From positions 62,001 through 126,000 of the forward strand of contig CAWEUK010000002.1 of NCBI GenBank assembly GCA_963812245.1: a stretch of DNA of 64,000 nucleotides, read 5' to 3'. The notes under the pieces were generated by a model that saw only the letters and a list, made by a program, of their open reading frames with translations, was not told the DNA's origin and did not search any database. This DNA is from Salsipaludibacter sp963812245 (GTDB lineage: Bacteria > Actinomycetota > Nitriliruptoria > Nitriliruptorales > Nitriliruptoraceae). A program made the position numbers and the translations under genes. This document shows positions 9,616 to 19,264 of the stretch, piece after piece. How positions within the stretch are numbered: the stretch's first letter is position 1; each line of letters begins with the position of its first letter.

Positions 9616-9785
9616 TGCTCCGGGTTCCGATCGAGTCTACGGCACATCTCGGCACTGCGGCGGCACTCGGCCGGACCCTCGGCCAGCGGCCGCATGACAG
9701 CCCACACCGGCGACCGGCCGATGCAGAAGCGGCTCCCCCGGCCACCTCACGGACCCGCGCACCACGAGCGCGTGGGTGCGAGGAC

Positions 9786-12602
9786 TCAGTTGTCGGTGGG
9801 GCCTGCCGCGTCGGCATCGCCGTCGATGCCATCAGCGTCGACCGAGTCCGCCGGCACGCCATCCGAATCGACCGAGTCCGCCGCGTCCGCCGCGACGCCA
9901 TCAGCGGCGCATCGGCGGCGTCGACTGTCGGCCTCATCCGTGGCGGCGACGACCTGGTCGTCAGAATCGGCGTCGACGTCGTCGTTGTCCAGCACCAGTG
10001 CGAGCCCGGCGACCGCTGCCTCACCGGTGTCCATCAACCGCACACCCGAGGTGGATCGACCCAGTGGGCGCACGTCCAGCACGTCCATGCGGATCATGGT
10101 CCCGGCGTCGGACACGAGCAGGATCTCGGCATCCTCCCACGGCACGATCTTGGCGCCGGCCAACCACTCGTCGTCGTCGAGACGATGGGTGATCAGGCCC
10201 TGGCCACCACGGCCCTGTGTCGAGTACTCGGCGATCTTGGTGCGCTTGCCCTTGCCCTTGCGAGTCACGGTCAGCAGGTACCGGTCGGTGGAGTCGGTCA
10301 CCGGGGCCATGCCCAGCACGGCGTCCTCGTCGTTGACCAGTCGCATGCCGCGCACGCCGGTCGCGGTGCGCCCCATCGAGCGCACGTCGGACTCGTGGAA
10401 GCGGATCGCCTTGCCGGCGCGCGACACCAGCATGATGTCGTCGTCACCGGAGGTCACGGCCACGCTGATCAGTTCGTCGCCGTCACGCAGGTTGATCGCG
10501 ATCAGCACCGAGTAGGCCGAGTCGAAGTCGTCCAGCGGGGTGCGCTTGACGGTGCCGTTGCGGGTCGCGAACGTGACGAAGCGATCCTCGTCGAACTCGG
10601 ACAGCGACATGACGGCGGCCACGGTCTCGTCGGGCTCGAACGCCAGGCCCGGCACGTTGGCGACGTAGACGCCCTTGGCATCGCGCGCCTTCTCGGGAAT
10701 CTGGTAGCCCTTGATCCGGTACATCCGACCCTGGTTCGTGAAGAACAGCAGGTGGTCGTGCGTCGAGGTCGTCAACAACGTCGAGATGACGTCGTCACCC
10801 CGGGTCGCAGCACCTCGCACGCCCTTGCCGCCGCGCTTCTGGATCTTGAACGCCTCGACCGGGGTGCGCTTGATGTAGCCGCCCTCGGTGAGGGTGACGA
10901 CCACGTCGGACACGGGGATCAGGTCCTCGACGGTCAGGTCGCCGTCCCAGGCGATGACGCGTGACTTGCGCTCGTCGCCGAAGCGATCCCGGATCTCGCC
11001 CATCTCCTCCTTGATGATGGTCTTGACCCGCCCGGGGTCACCCAGGATGTCGTTGAGGTCGGTGATCAGGACCATCAGCTCGTCGAACTCGTCCTGGATC
11101 TTCTGACGCTCCAGCGCCGCCAGGCGCCGCAACTGCATGTCGAGGATCGCCTGTGCCTGGATGTCGGACAGGGCATAGCGCTCGATGAGTCCCAACTTGG
11201 CGGCGTCGGCCGACTCCGACGAGCGGATCAGGGTGATGATCTCGTCGATGTGGTCGAGTGCGATCAGCAGGCCCCGGAGGACGTGGGCACGGGCCTCGGC
11301 CTTGCGCAGCCGGTAGGCGGTGCGACGTTCGATGACCTCGACCTGGTGGGCGATGTAGTGGTGCAGCGCCTGGTCCAGGGTGAGCGTCTTGGGCACGCCG
11401 TCGACCAGCGCCAACAGGTTGACGCCGAACGTGTCCTGCAACTGGGTGTGCTTGTACAGCTGGTTGAGCACGACCTGGGGGTTGGCGTCGCGCTTGAGGT
11501 CGATCACGACGCGCATGCCCTCGCGCGAGGACTCGTCACGCAGGTCGGCGATGCCGGTGATCACCCGGTCGTTGACCAGGCGGGCCATCTTGATGAGCAG
11601 GTTGGCCTTGTTGACCATGTAGGGAATCTCGGTGACCACGATGCGCGTGCGGTTGCGCGAACCTTCGCCCTCCTCGATCGTGGCGACGGCGCGCACCTTC
11701 ACCAGGCCACGCCCGGTGGTGTAGGCGTCGAACACGCCGGACTGGCCCAGGATCAGCCCACCGGTCGGGAAGTCGGGCGCCGGGATGAAGTCCATCAGGT
11801 CGACGGCGGTCAGGGTGGGGTCGTCGATGAGCGCGGTGGTGGCGTCGATCAGTTCGCGCAGGTTGTGGGGCGGGATGTTGGTCGCCATCCCCACGGCGAT
11901 GCCGGAGGCACCGTTGGCCAGCAGGTTGGGGAACCGCGCCGGCAGCACGGTCGGCTGTTCCTCGTAGCCGTCGTAGTTGGGCTCGAACTCGACGGTGTCC
12001 TCGTCGATGTCGCGCAACAACTCCATGGCCAGGCGTGACAGGCGGGCCTCGGTGTAGCGCATGGCGGCCGGCGGGTCACCGTCGACCGAGCCGAAGTTGC
12101 CGTGCCCGTCGATCAACTCGTAGCGAATCGAGAAGTCCTGGCCCATCCGGACCAGCGCGTCGTAGATCGACGAGTCACCGTGCGGGTGGTACTTCTTCAT
12201 CACGTCACCGACGGCGGACGCGCACTTGCGATAGGGCGACGACGGACGCAGGCCGGTCTCGTCCATCGAGTAGAGGATGCGGCGGTGCACCGGCTTGAGG
12301 CCGTCACGCACGTCGGGCAGCGCACGACCCACGATCACGCTCATGGCGTAGTCGAGGTAGGACGACTTCATCTCGTCCTCGATGACCACGGTGGAGATGC
12401 GCGCCGCCAGCGGCTGGCCACGCTCGTCCAGCGGGGTGCCGTCCTCGGCACGTGCGACCGGGTCGGCGGCGGTCACCTCAGGGGTGCCGGGCACCGGTGC
12501 GTCGGTGCCGTTCGTGGAGTCCATGCCGGGCGTCGGGGGGACTGGCGGCTGCCCGGGCGGGCGGCCGTTGGAGTCGGGCGTCGGCATGCCGTCGTCAGGC
12601 AT
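9786..12602 (-). CDS. gyrA: DNA gyrase subunit A
   Basis: GyrA breaks and rejoins DNA in the A2B2 gyrase. The core starts DYAMSVIVGRALPDVRDGLK; the catalytic Tyr lies in RYTEARLSRLA, and the GyrA box QKRGGKG opens the C-terminal beta-pinwheel. The quinolone-resistance region reads HGDSSIYDALVRM, with Ser and Asp at the positions of E. coli Ser83 and Asp87. A 70-residue Pro/Gly-rich lead precedes the core and an Asp/Ala-rich tail ends it. The start is unclear: ATG 12602 is chosen, with GTG 12623 and ATG 12692 possible and no clear ribosome site for any. Confidence 0.97.
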   Translation of the reverse strand: MPDDGMPTPDSNGRPPGQPPVPPTPGMDSTNGTDAPVPGTPEVTAADPVARAEDGTPLDERGQPLAARISTVVIEDEMKSSYLDYAMSVIVGRALPDVRDGLKPVHRRILYSMDETGLRPSSPYRKCASAVGDVMKKYHPHGDSSIYDALVRMGQDFSIRYELIDGHGNFGSVDGDPPAAMRYTEARLSRLAMELLRDIDEDTVEFEPNYDGYEEQPTVLPARFPNLLANGASGIAVGMATNIPPHNLRELIDATTALIDDPTLTAVDLMDFIPAPDFPTGGLILGQSGVFDAYTTGRGLVKVRAVATIEEGEGSRNRTRIVVTEIPYMVNKANLLIKMARLVNDRVITGIADLRDESSREGMRVVIDLKRDANPQVVLNQLYKHTQLQDTFGVNLLALVDGVPKTLTLDQALHHYIAHQVEVIERRTAYRLRKAEARAHVLRGLLIALDHIDEIITLIRSSESADAAKLGLIERYALSDIQAQAILDMQLRRLAALERQKIQDEFDELMVLITDLNDILGDPGRVKTIIKEEMGEIRDRFGDERKSRVIAWDGDLTVEDLIPVSDVVVTLTEGGYIKRTPVEAFKIQKRGGKGVRGAATRGDDVISTLLTTSTHDHLLFFTNQGRMYRIKGYQIPEKARDAKGVYVANVPGLAFEPDETVAAVMSLSEFDEDRFVTFATRNGTVKRTPLDDFDSAYSVLIAINLRDGDELISVAVTSGDDDIMLVSRAGKAIRFHESDVRSMGRTATGVRGMRLVNDEDAVLGMAPVTDSTDRYLLTVTRKGKGKRTKIAEYSTQGRGGQGLITHRLDDDEWLAGAKIVPWEDAEILLVSDAGTMIRMDVLDVRPLGRSTSGVRLMDTGEAAVAGLALVLDNDDVDADSDDQVVAATDEADSRRRRCAADGVAADAADSVDSDGVPADSVDADGIDGDADAAGPTDN

Positions 12603-12818
12603 GTTCGAGGGGTCGTCAGCCACGGGTGGTCCAGTGATCGTCGGGCGGGGTCGACGCGTGCGGGCCAGGGCGCCGAAACGGCCGAAACCCATGCGAGGAA
12701 GCTGGAATTCGGGCGCTCCTGGGGGCCAGCGCGACTGGGCTCCAGTGTACTGCGCCGGACACCTCGGATCATCGTGTGGCAGCACGGCGTGGACGTGGCT
12801 GGAACGGGCGCGCGGTGA

Positions 12819-12888
12819 CCCGGGATCGCCCGTGATCCACTGATCGGCGGCCGGGCCCGGGATCGCCCCATGATCCCCTGATCGGCGG
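12819..12888. repeat. Two 32-33 bp direct repeats upstream of gyrA
   Basis: CCCGGGATCGCCC...CTGATCGGCGG occurs at 12819-12850 and 12856-12888 with a 37-bp period. The region 12603-13017 between gyrA and the vWA gene holds no other gene; both divergent promoters should lie here. Confidence 0.75.
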
Positions 12889-13017
12889 TGGTGGCCCCTG
12901 CCGCCCACCGCCGCGACCCCCGGACGTCCCACACCATCGCCGGCGAACCGGCAGCCGATGTCGGGCCAGCCCTGTTAGCGTGCCGCATCGAGGCGGCGAC
13001 TCAGGGAAGGGGCGGTC

Positions 13018-14905
13018 ATGGTCATCATGCCGGGATCGCGGGGCAAGGAAGGGGCCGGACGTCGCGGCCGACCTTCGAGCGATCGTGGCTGTGTGGCTCG
13101 TCGCCATGCTGGCCGTGGGCAGCGTCATGGCATCGGGTGGCGTCCCGGCCCACGCCCAGCAGGAACTCCCCGGTGACGGACTGATGATCGTCGTCGACTC
13201 CTCGGGATCGATGAACGCGGACGCCGGCAACGGGGAACCGCGCATCGACGCGGCCAAGGCGGCCGTGGCGGCACTGGTGGCGGACCTGCCGGATTCCGTG
13301 AACGTCGGCCTGATGGTCTACGGCCACCGGGTGCCCGGCACCGATGACCAGCAGGAGGCGGGCTGCCAGGACATCGAGACGTTGGTCGACGTCAACCCGC
13401 TGGACCGAGATGCCCTGACGGGCGCACTGGGCACCTTCGAGGCCTCGGGCTACACCCCCATCGGCACGGCACTGCAGCAGGCGGCGGATGGCCTGGACGT
13501 CGTCAGTGGCCGCCAGACGATCGTGCTGGTCTCGGACGGCATCGACACCTGCGCCCCGCCCCCGGCCTGTGACGTCGCCGCCAGCCTTGTCGAGGATGGC
13601 CGGCCCCTGACCGTCGAGACCGTGGGCTTCCAGGTCGACGAGTCCGCCCGAGCCGAACTGGAGTGCATCGCGGCAGCCACCGGTGGGTCCTATCGCAACG
13701 CACCGGATGCAGCCAGCCTGGCCGCTGGCATCCAGGCACTGTCGTCACGTTCGTTTCGTGCCTACCTCCCGGTGGGCGACGCCATCTCCGGCGGGTCCTC
13801 GCTGGACGCCGCCACCACCATGGCCCTGGGCAACCATGTCGATGCACTCTCGCCCGGCGACAGCGGCTGGTACTCGTTCGAGATCCCCGGTGGCCAGGAC
13901 TTCTTCCTCACTGCCACCCTGATCGGCAGGCCCGGTCAACAGCTGGACGCGCCACGCTCGTTGGAGATGGCCGTCTACGCGATGCCCGTCGATGACGAGC
14001 CCACCCCGTGCGGGCAGTGGGTGACCGCGGTCCCGACCGGCACGCAGCCGGTGTCGGCGGCCGTGGGCGGTGGCGTGACCCGGGAGGATGCCTGCACGAC
14101 CGGCCCGTTCGTGGCCACCGTGGGCCTGTCCGGACCCGATGCCGACATCGAGTTCCCGGTGGAGTTGGGCCTGTTCCTGGTGCCACCGAACACCGAACTG
14201 GTGCCACCCGGTCGCGACACGCAACCGGTGTCGGCGTCCGCGGGGCCGGTCGGCGGCGCCTCGCACACGTTGGCGCCGTTGGTCGAATCGGGGACCTACA
14301 CCGACGCCATCCGGGCCGGGGAACGCCAGTTCTGGGCAGTGACCCTGGAACGCGGCGACGTCCTGGACGCGACCCTGACGGTGCCGGGTGTCGAAGTGCC
14401 CGAGACGCTGACCACCGACGTCGTCCTGCAGCTGGAGAACGGCGCCCGCCAGAGCGATCCCGAAGGTGCCGGCGACGCGGTGCAGCAGGCGTCGTTTCCG
14501 ACCCTGGACGGCGGCGAGGTGGCGCTGACGTCTGCCCCCGTCGGGGAGGATCCCGCGGGCCGCGAGTGGCTGCGACTGCCCGGGGTGTACTACGTGACCG
14601 TGACGGTGAACAACGCCGGTGCCCCGGCCGCGTTGTTCGACTACGACCTGACCCTGGACGTGACCGCGGCCGCCGAGGAAGCCACCGCCACGCCCAGTGC
14701 GAGCCCGACGTCCACGGCGACTCCCACCGCGACGGACTCGCAACCCACTGCCTCACCCACGCCGACGATCGCACCGTCGGGCGAACCGGCGGACAGCGGC
14801 AGCTCCGGGGTGCCCGTCTGGGCGTGGATCGTGGCCGCCGTCGTGGTCGTCGCCCTCGTCGCCGGCGGAATCGTCTACGCGCAGCGCCGCCGCGACACCT
14901 GGTGA
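13018..14905 (+). CDS. Secreted, membrane-anchored von Willebrand factor A protein
   Basis: The protein has a signal peptide (VWLVAMLAVGSVMASG), a vWA domain with MIDAS motif DSSGSM and matching VSDGIDTC, a large extracellular beta region, a Ser/Thr/Pro-rich stalk and a C-terminal helix followed by RRRDTW. It would be displayed on the cell surface, binding a ligand through Mg2+. ATG 13018 has an ideal GGAAGGGG site but lies in another frame; one added CG near 13061-13070 joins them and gives a basic signal-peptide start. Otherwise GTG 12980 or GTG 13085 would start it. It splits gyrB from gyrA on the opposite strand. Confidence 0.8.
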
Positions 14906-14914
14906 CGAGGTCGC

Positions 14915-14996
14915 GTCACCCGTCCCACCCGTGCACCCGTCACCCGTCCCATCCGTGCACCCGTCACCCGTCCCACCCGTGCACCCGTCACCCGTT
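14915..14996. repeat. 24-bp tandem repeat, about 3.4 copies
   Basis: Unit GTCACCCGTCCCACCCGTGC plus ACCC repeats directly after the vWA stop codon. It contains no spacers and no coding potential. Confidence 0.85.
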
Positions 14997-14998
14997 GC

Positions 14999-15115
14999 GC
15001 AGTGGGCAGTGAACTCGTCACACGTGACCGTCGGACTCCCCACCACGCCCTGCCGCGACCAACCAAGGTGCAGTGGGGAGTGATCTCGTCACATGTGACC
15101 GTCAGAGTCCCCACC
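14999..15115. repeat. 46-bp direct repeat pair with GTCACnnGTGAC core
   Basis: Copies at 14999-15044 and 15070-15115 differ at about five positions. Each contains the dyad GTCAC-AC/AT-GTGAC; the second is a perfect palindrome, GTCACATGTGAC, similar to a CRP/FNR-type site. The second copy overlaps the 3' end of the next minus-strand gene. Confidence 0.75.
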
Positions 15116-15373
15116 GCGAGTGGCGTGGTCATCCAGGTCTGGTGGTGACGTCGAAGAACCGGGGCGAGCAGGTGATGTTCCCGGGCCCGCCGGTGGGGCC
15201 ATCGAGTCGGCGCGGCGGGCGGCCAGCAGGATCAGGCCACCGAACAGGACTCCGGCCACCAATCCGCTGATGGCTGCAGTCGTGGCCGGCACGCCCAGGA
15301 AGGCGGCGATGCCACCGATGCCGACGAGCCCGATCAGGCCCGCCACCAGGGCGGCGCGGATGGTGCGGTCCAT
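15089..15373 (-). CDS. Small membrane protein, unknown
   Basis: The 94-residue protein starts at ATG 15373 behind GGAGG. It has two helices (AALVAGLIGLVGIGGIAAFL and a second ending LLAARRADS) and a Pro/Ser/Asp-rich cytoplasmic tail. Its layout resembles the next upstream small gene (15566-15826), suggesting a small family beside gyrB. No function is recognised. Confidence 0.6.
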   Translation of the reverse strand: MDRTIRAALVAGLIGLVGIGGIAAFLGVPATTAAISGLVAGVLFGGLILLAARRADSMAPPAGPGTSPARPGSSTSPPDLDDHATRGGDSDGHM

Positions 15374-15565
15374 GGGTACCTCCAGCAATGTCCCCGGACG
15401 GGGCGTGGTCAGTCTCCGGCCGGGCCAGCAAGCCGGCCCGCGGTCAGCAGTACGCGGCGGTCAGCAGTACGCGACGGTCAGCCCTGGCCGCGGCCATGCC
15501 AGTCACGGCGGACGGCCCCTCGCCGCGGACAACCGCTCGGGGCAGTCGGGGGCCGTCCGCCTTGG

Positions 15566-15826
15566 TCAGCGGACAACGGGGTCATCTTCAGGCGGCCCAC
15601 CGACGACAGGCTCGTCAGGGGCCGGACGGGCAAGGCTGTTGGCGTGGTCGGGGTCGGGCGTGCCGCGACCAGCCAGCACGGGCAGCAGCGTGATCCCGAT
15701 CAGGACGCCGATCACCCATCCGGCCGTGCTCGACACGACCACGGCGATGAACCAGCCGATCAGGACCGCCAGCAGGACGGCAGTCGCCATTCCGGCAAGC
15801 CGGGCCGTCGGGGTGCGGGTCGCCAT
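15566..15826 (-). CDS. Small membrane protein, unknown
   Basis: This 86-residue protein has a short basic start, two hydrophobic helices (TAVLLAVLIGWFIAVVVSS and GWVIGVLIGITLLPVLAG) and a hydrophilic, Pro/Asp-rich tail. It lies downstream of gyrB in the same direction. It may be a paralogue of the gene ending at 15089. Function is unknown. Confidence 0.6.
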   Translation of the reverse strand: MATRTPTARLAGMATAVLLAVLIGWFIAVVVSSTAGWVIGVLIGITLLPVLAGRGTPDPDHANSLARPAPDEPVVGGPPEDDPVVR

Positions 15827-15851
15827 GGTGTCGCCAGTCCTCACACGTCGG

Positions 15852-16019
15852 CGGTGGCGGTGGGCGTCCGGGGTCCACGGGGCGATGCGCCACCGCGTTG
15901 CGCCCGTCGACACCACCACATCTACACGTCCACGGTGGCGGTGGGCGTCCGGAGTCCACCGGGCGATGCGCCACCGCGTTGCGCCCCTCGACACCACCAC
16001 ATCTACACGTCCACGGTGG
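15852..16019. repeat. 81-bp tandem duplication including the gyrB 3' end
   Basis: Two near-identical 81-bp units cover the last codons of gyrB and the DNA just beyond. Units differ at about three positions. The outer copy repeats the YATVDV-stop coding sequence outside the gene. Confidence 0.85.
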
Positions 16020-18108
16020 CGTAGCGGGCGTTGGACTGGATGAACTCGCGTCGGCTGGGGACGTCGTCGCCCATCAGGATCGAGAACATCTCGTCGGCCG
16101 CGGCCGCGTCGTCCATCGTCACCATCTTGAGGGCTCGGCGCTGCGGATCCATCGTGGTCTCCCACAACTGGTCCGGGTCCATCTCGCCAAGGCCCTTGAA
16201 GCGTTGCACGTCGACCTTGCCGTCCTTGGGCAACTCGGCGAAGATCGCGTCGCGCTCGGGGTCGGAGTAGGCGTAGGCCACCCAGTTCTTCTTGCGCGAG
16301 TGCTTGACCTGGTACAGCGGCGGCTGGGCCAGGAACACGTAGCCGGCCTCGATCAGTTCGCGCATGTGGCGGAACAGGAAGGTCAGCAGCAGGGTCCGGA
16401 TGTGGGCCCCGTCGACGTCGGCGTCGGCCATCAGGATGAGCTTGTGGTAGCGGGCCTTGTCGATGTCGAAGTCGTCGGCGAACCCGGTCCCCATCGCCGT
16501 GATGAGCGCCTGCACCTCGTTGTTGGCCAGCACCTTGGGCAGGCGCGCCTTCTCGACGTTGATGATCTTGCCGCGGATGGGCAGGATCGCCTGGAAACGT
16601 CGTTCGCGAGCCATCTTGGCCGACCCACCGGCCGAGTCACCCTCGACGATGAACAGTTCCGACTCGGCCGGGTCGCGCGACTGGCAGTCGGCGAGCTTGC
16701 CGGGCAGCGAGGTGGACTCGAGCAGGGACTTGCGACGCAGGTCACGGGCCTTGCGAGCGGCGATGCGGGCAGCGGCCTCACCCTCGGCCTTGGCGATGAT
16801 CGCCTTGGCCTCGGCGGGGTGTTCCTCCAGCCAGTGCTGCACCTGCTCGTAGCTGGCGCGTTGCACGATCGACTTGACCTCGGTGTTGCCGAGCTTGGTC
16901 TTGGTCTGGCCCTCGAACTGGGGGTCGGAGACCTTGACCGACACGATCGCCACCAGGCCCGACCGCAGGTCGTCGCCGGTCAGCGACTCGACCTCCTTGG
17001 AGCGCAGCAGGTTCTTGTCCTTGGCGTAGCGGTTCATGACCGAGGTGAGGGCGGTGCGGAAACCCTCTTCGTGGGTGCCGCCCTCGTGCGTGTTGATCGT
17101 GTTGGCGAACGACAGGATGGTGTCGTTGAAGTCGCCGATCCACTGCACCGCCACCTCGACGGAGACGGGACCGTCCTCGCCGACCTCCTCGTTGGTGAAG
17201 TGGATCGGGCTCGTGGAGACCGTCCTTGTTCCGGGTCGTGCGGATGTGGTCGACGAAGTCGGCCAGCCCGTTGGGGGCGTGGAACTCCCAGCGACGCTTG
17301 CGGCCATCCGCTCCGGTGGTGGTGGCAGTGGTCGCGGTCACCGACGTGGTGCCGGCATCGTCGATGTCGGTGGCGTCGGCTTCGTCGTCGTTCGTGTCCG
17401 CCGTCAGCCTCGGTCGCGGCGGCTGCAGCTGGCAGCAGCCTCGACGACGTCCACCTCGATGCCGCCGTCGACGCGGTCGTCGGTGAGGTTGAGACGCAGA
17501 CCAGCGGTGAGGAAGGCCGTGTCACGCATGCGACGAATGATCGTGTCGACGGTGAACTCGCAGGTGTCGAAGATCTGTTCGTCGGGCCAGAACGTGATCG
17601 TGGTCCCGGTGTCGGTCGCGTCACCGATGCGCTGGATCGGGCCCAGCGGCGCGCCGCGGGAGTACTCCTGGGTCCACACACCCCCGTCACGGTGCACCTC
17701 GGCGACCAGTCGTGACGACAACGCGTTCACCACCGAGATGCCCACGCCGTGCAGCCCACCGGACACCGCGTAGGCCTGGCTGTCGAACTTTCCACCCGCG
17801 TGCAGGACGGTCAGCACGACCTCCAGCGCCGGCTTGTGCTGCTTGGCGTGCATGTCGACCGGGATGCCCGAACCGTTGTCGGTCACGCGCACACCGCCAT
17901 CGGCGGTCAGCGTCACGTCGATCAGGTCACAGCGGTTGGCCAGGGCCTCGTCCACCGAGTTGTCGACCACTTCCCAGATGAGGTGGTGCAGCCCACGGGG
18001 ACCGGTCGAGCCGATGTACATGCCGGGGCGCTTGCGGACGGCCTCGAGGCCCTCCAGCACGGTGATGTTCTTGGCGCTGTAGTCCGCGTCCGACCGGTTC
18101 GAGGGCAT
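16003..18108 (-). CDS. gyrB: DNA gyrase subunit B (reading frame interrupted)
   Basis: GyrB is the ATPase of gyrase. The N-terminal GHKL ATPase (EVVDNSVDEA, DNGSGIPVD, SGGLHGVGISVVNALS), transducer and TOPRIM domain (EGDSAGGSAK, DADVDGAHI) are all present, and the family end is intact. Between 17460 and 17205 the frame changes three times and returns to the original frame: near 17410-17440, at 17396-17405 and at 17207-17212. Each shift is fixed by adding two bases, mostly inside GC tracts. Because gyrB is essential, sequence error is likely. An acidic linker occupies this region. ATG 18108 is the best start by alignment, without a clear ribosome site. Confidence 0.93.
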
Positions 18109-18477
18109 TCGACGCGACAGACGATTCAGGCGGGGCAGAAGACAAGATGTGACACCTTCGGGTGGCCGGGGTCGAGGCACGGGTGCGGTCCTGCCAGCCA
18201 GCCTTGGCGGCCGCCTGCGCAGGGGGTGGCCGGTGCCGGAACGTGACAGTGGAGCGGGCGGTACGGCGCCGTCGGACGCGAGTCCGTGCATCGCGGCCAT
18301 TCTACCCGCCGGAGGTGCAGATCACCGGAAACGGGACCGCTGTGGACGGGAGTCGAACACCACTCGTCCGGGCGCCCGAAACGGCCGTCGCAGCGGGTGC
18401 TGGGGACGGCGTCCATTGCACGTTCCGCGGGAGCCAGACGGCAGCCGGGTCCCCGCGAACGTCGACCGCGGTCGGGA
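18109..18477. other. Intergenic region upstream of gyrB
   Basis: No gene or RNA is evident in these 369 bases. It should contain the gyrB promoter. dnaA, dnaN and recF, which often precede gyrB, are not here. Confidence 0.6.
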
Positions 18478-19075
18478 CTAGTTGCCGCGCAGGCGGCGTG
18501 AGGCCGACCACAGGCCGGGCAGCACCAGCGAGGCGATGCCCACCTTGATCAGGAAACCCTGCCAGAACGGCACCACCCCGGCCATGATCGCCTCGGGCAG
18601 CGTGTAGTCCATCCCGATCATCAGACCGGCCACGCCGAACGCCAGGATGATCATGGTCCCGGCGGAGAACGTCACGATCGCGTGCCGGACGGTGCGGTCC
18701 CACCCGTGCTGGGCCATCCACCCCACGAACACCGCGGCCGCCGCGAACCCGACCAGGTAGCCCGCCGTCGGGCCGAACAGGTGCTCGACGCCTGACCCGC
18801 CACCCGAGTACATCGGCAGACCAGCCGCGCCCAGCGCGAGATAGGCAAGCATCGACAACCCACCCAACCGCGCACCGAAGCTTGCCCCGATCAGCAACAC
18901 GAACAGGCTCTGGGCCGAGATCGGCACCGGCCACAGCGGGATCTCCCACTGGGATGCCAGGCCCAGGACAGCCGCTCCGGCGATCACCAGCGCAGCCTGG
19001 ACGACGAGGCTGTTCGGACGTCAGTTGCACTGCCAGGGGCTGGACCGTGCGAGGCGTGGTTGCGGCGGAGGACAT
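18478..19075 (-). CDS. bioY: Biotin transporter BioY (N-terminal frame break)
   Basis: BioY is the substrate-binding membrane subunit of biotin ECF transporters. The sequence WPVPISAQSLFVLLIGASFG and the LGAAGLPMYSGG and GPTAGYLVGF motifs are diagnostic, with about six helices. The uninterrupted frame starts at GTG 18987, cutting into helix 1. A plausible start (ATG 19075) lies in another frame; two added bases between about 18990 and 19025 would join them. No ECF ATPases (BioM/N) are nearby, so it would act alone or share an energising module. Confidence 0.85.
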
Positions 19076-19264
19076 CGGGTTCCCGTCTGCGGTCGTGGCG
19101 GTGAGCAACGCCGGACGACGCATCCGGACGCGTGGCCGAGCCTAATCGGCCCTCCGACCCAGCGCCCATGGACCCGTTGCCCCGGTGACGTCGCGGACCT
19201 AGGCTGCATCACGTGCAGGGGGTCGCGCAACACCCAAAGGCCAGGCACGTCGGGGAGGTGGACC

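Noticed and set aside
12603..12932. gyrA start at 12932
   Set aside because: The extra N-terminal residues are unrelated to GyrA and cover the divergent promoter region.
14915..15115. CRISPR-like array
   Set aside because: Repeats are directly adjacent without unique spacers, and no cas gene is nearby.
18340..18375. tRNA-like T-arm GTTCGACTC on the minus strand
   Set aside because: The T-stem does not pair and no acceptor or anticodon arm can be formed.
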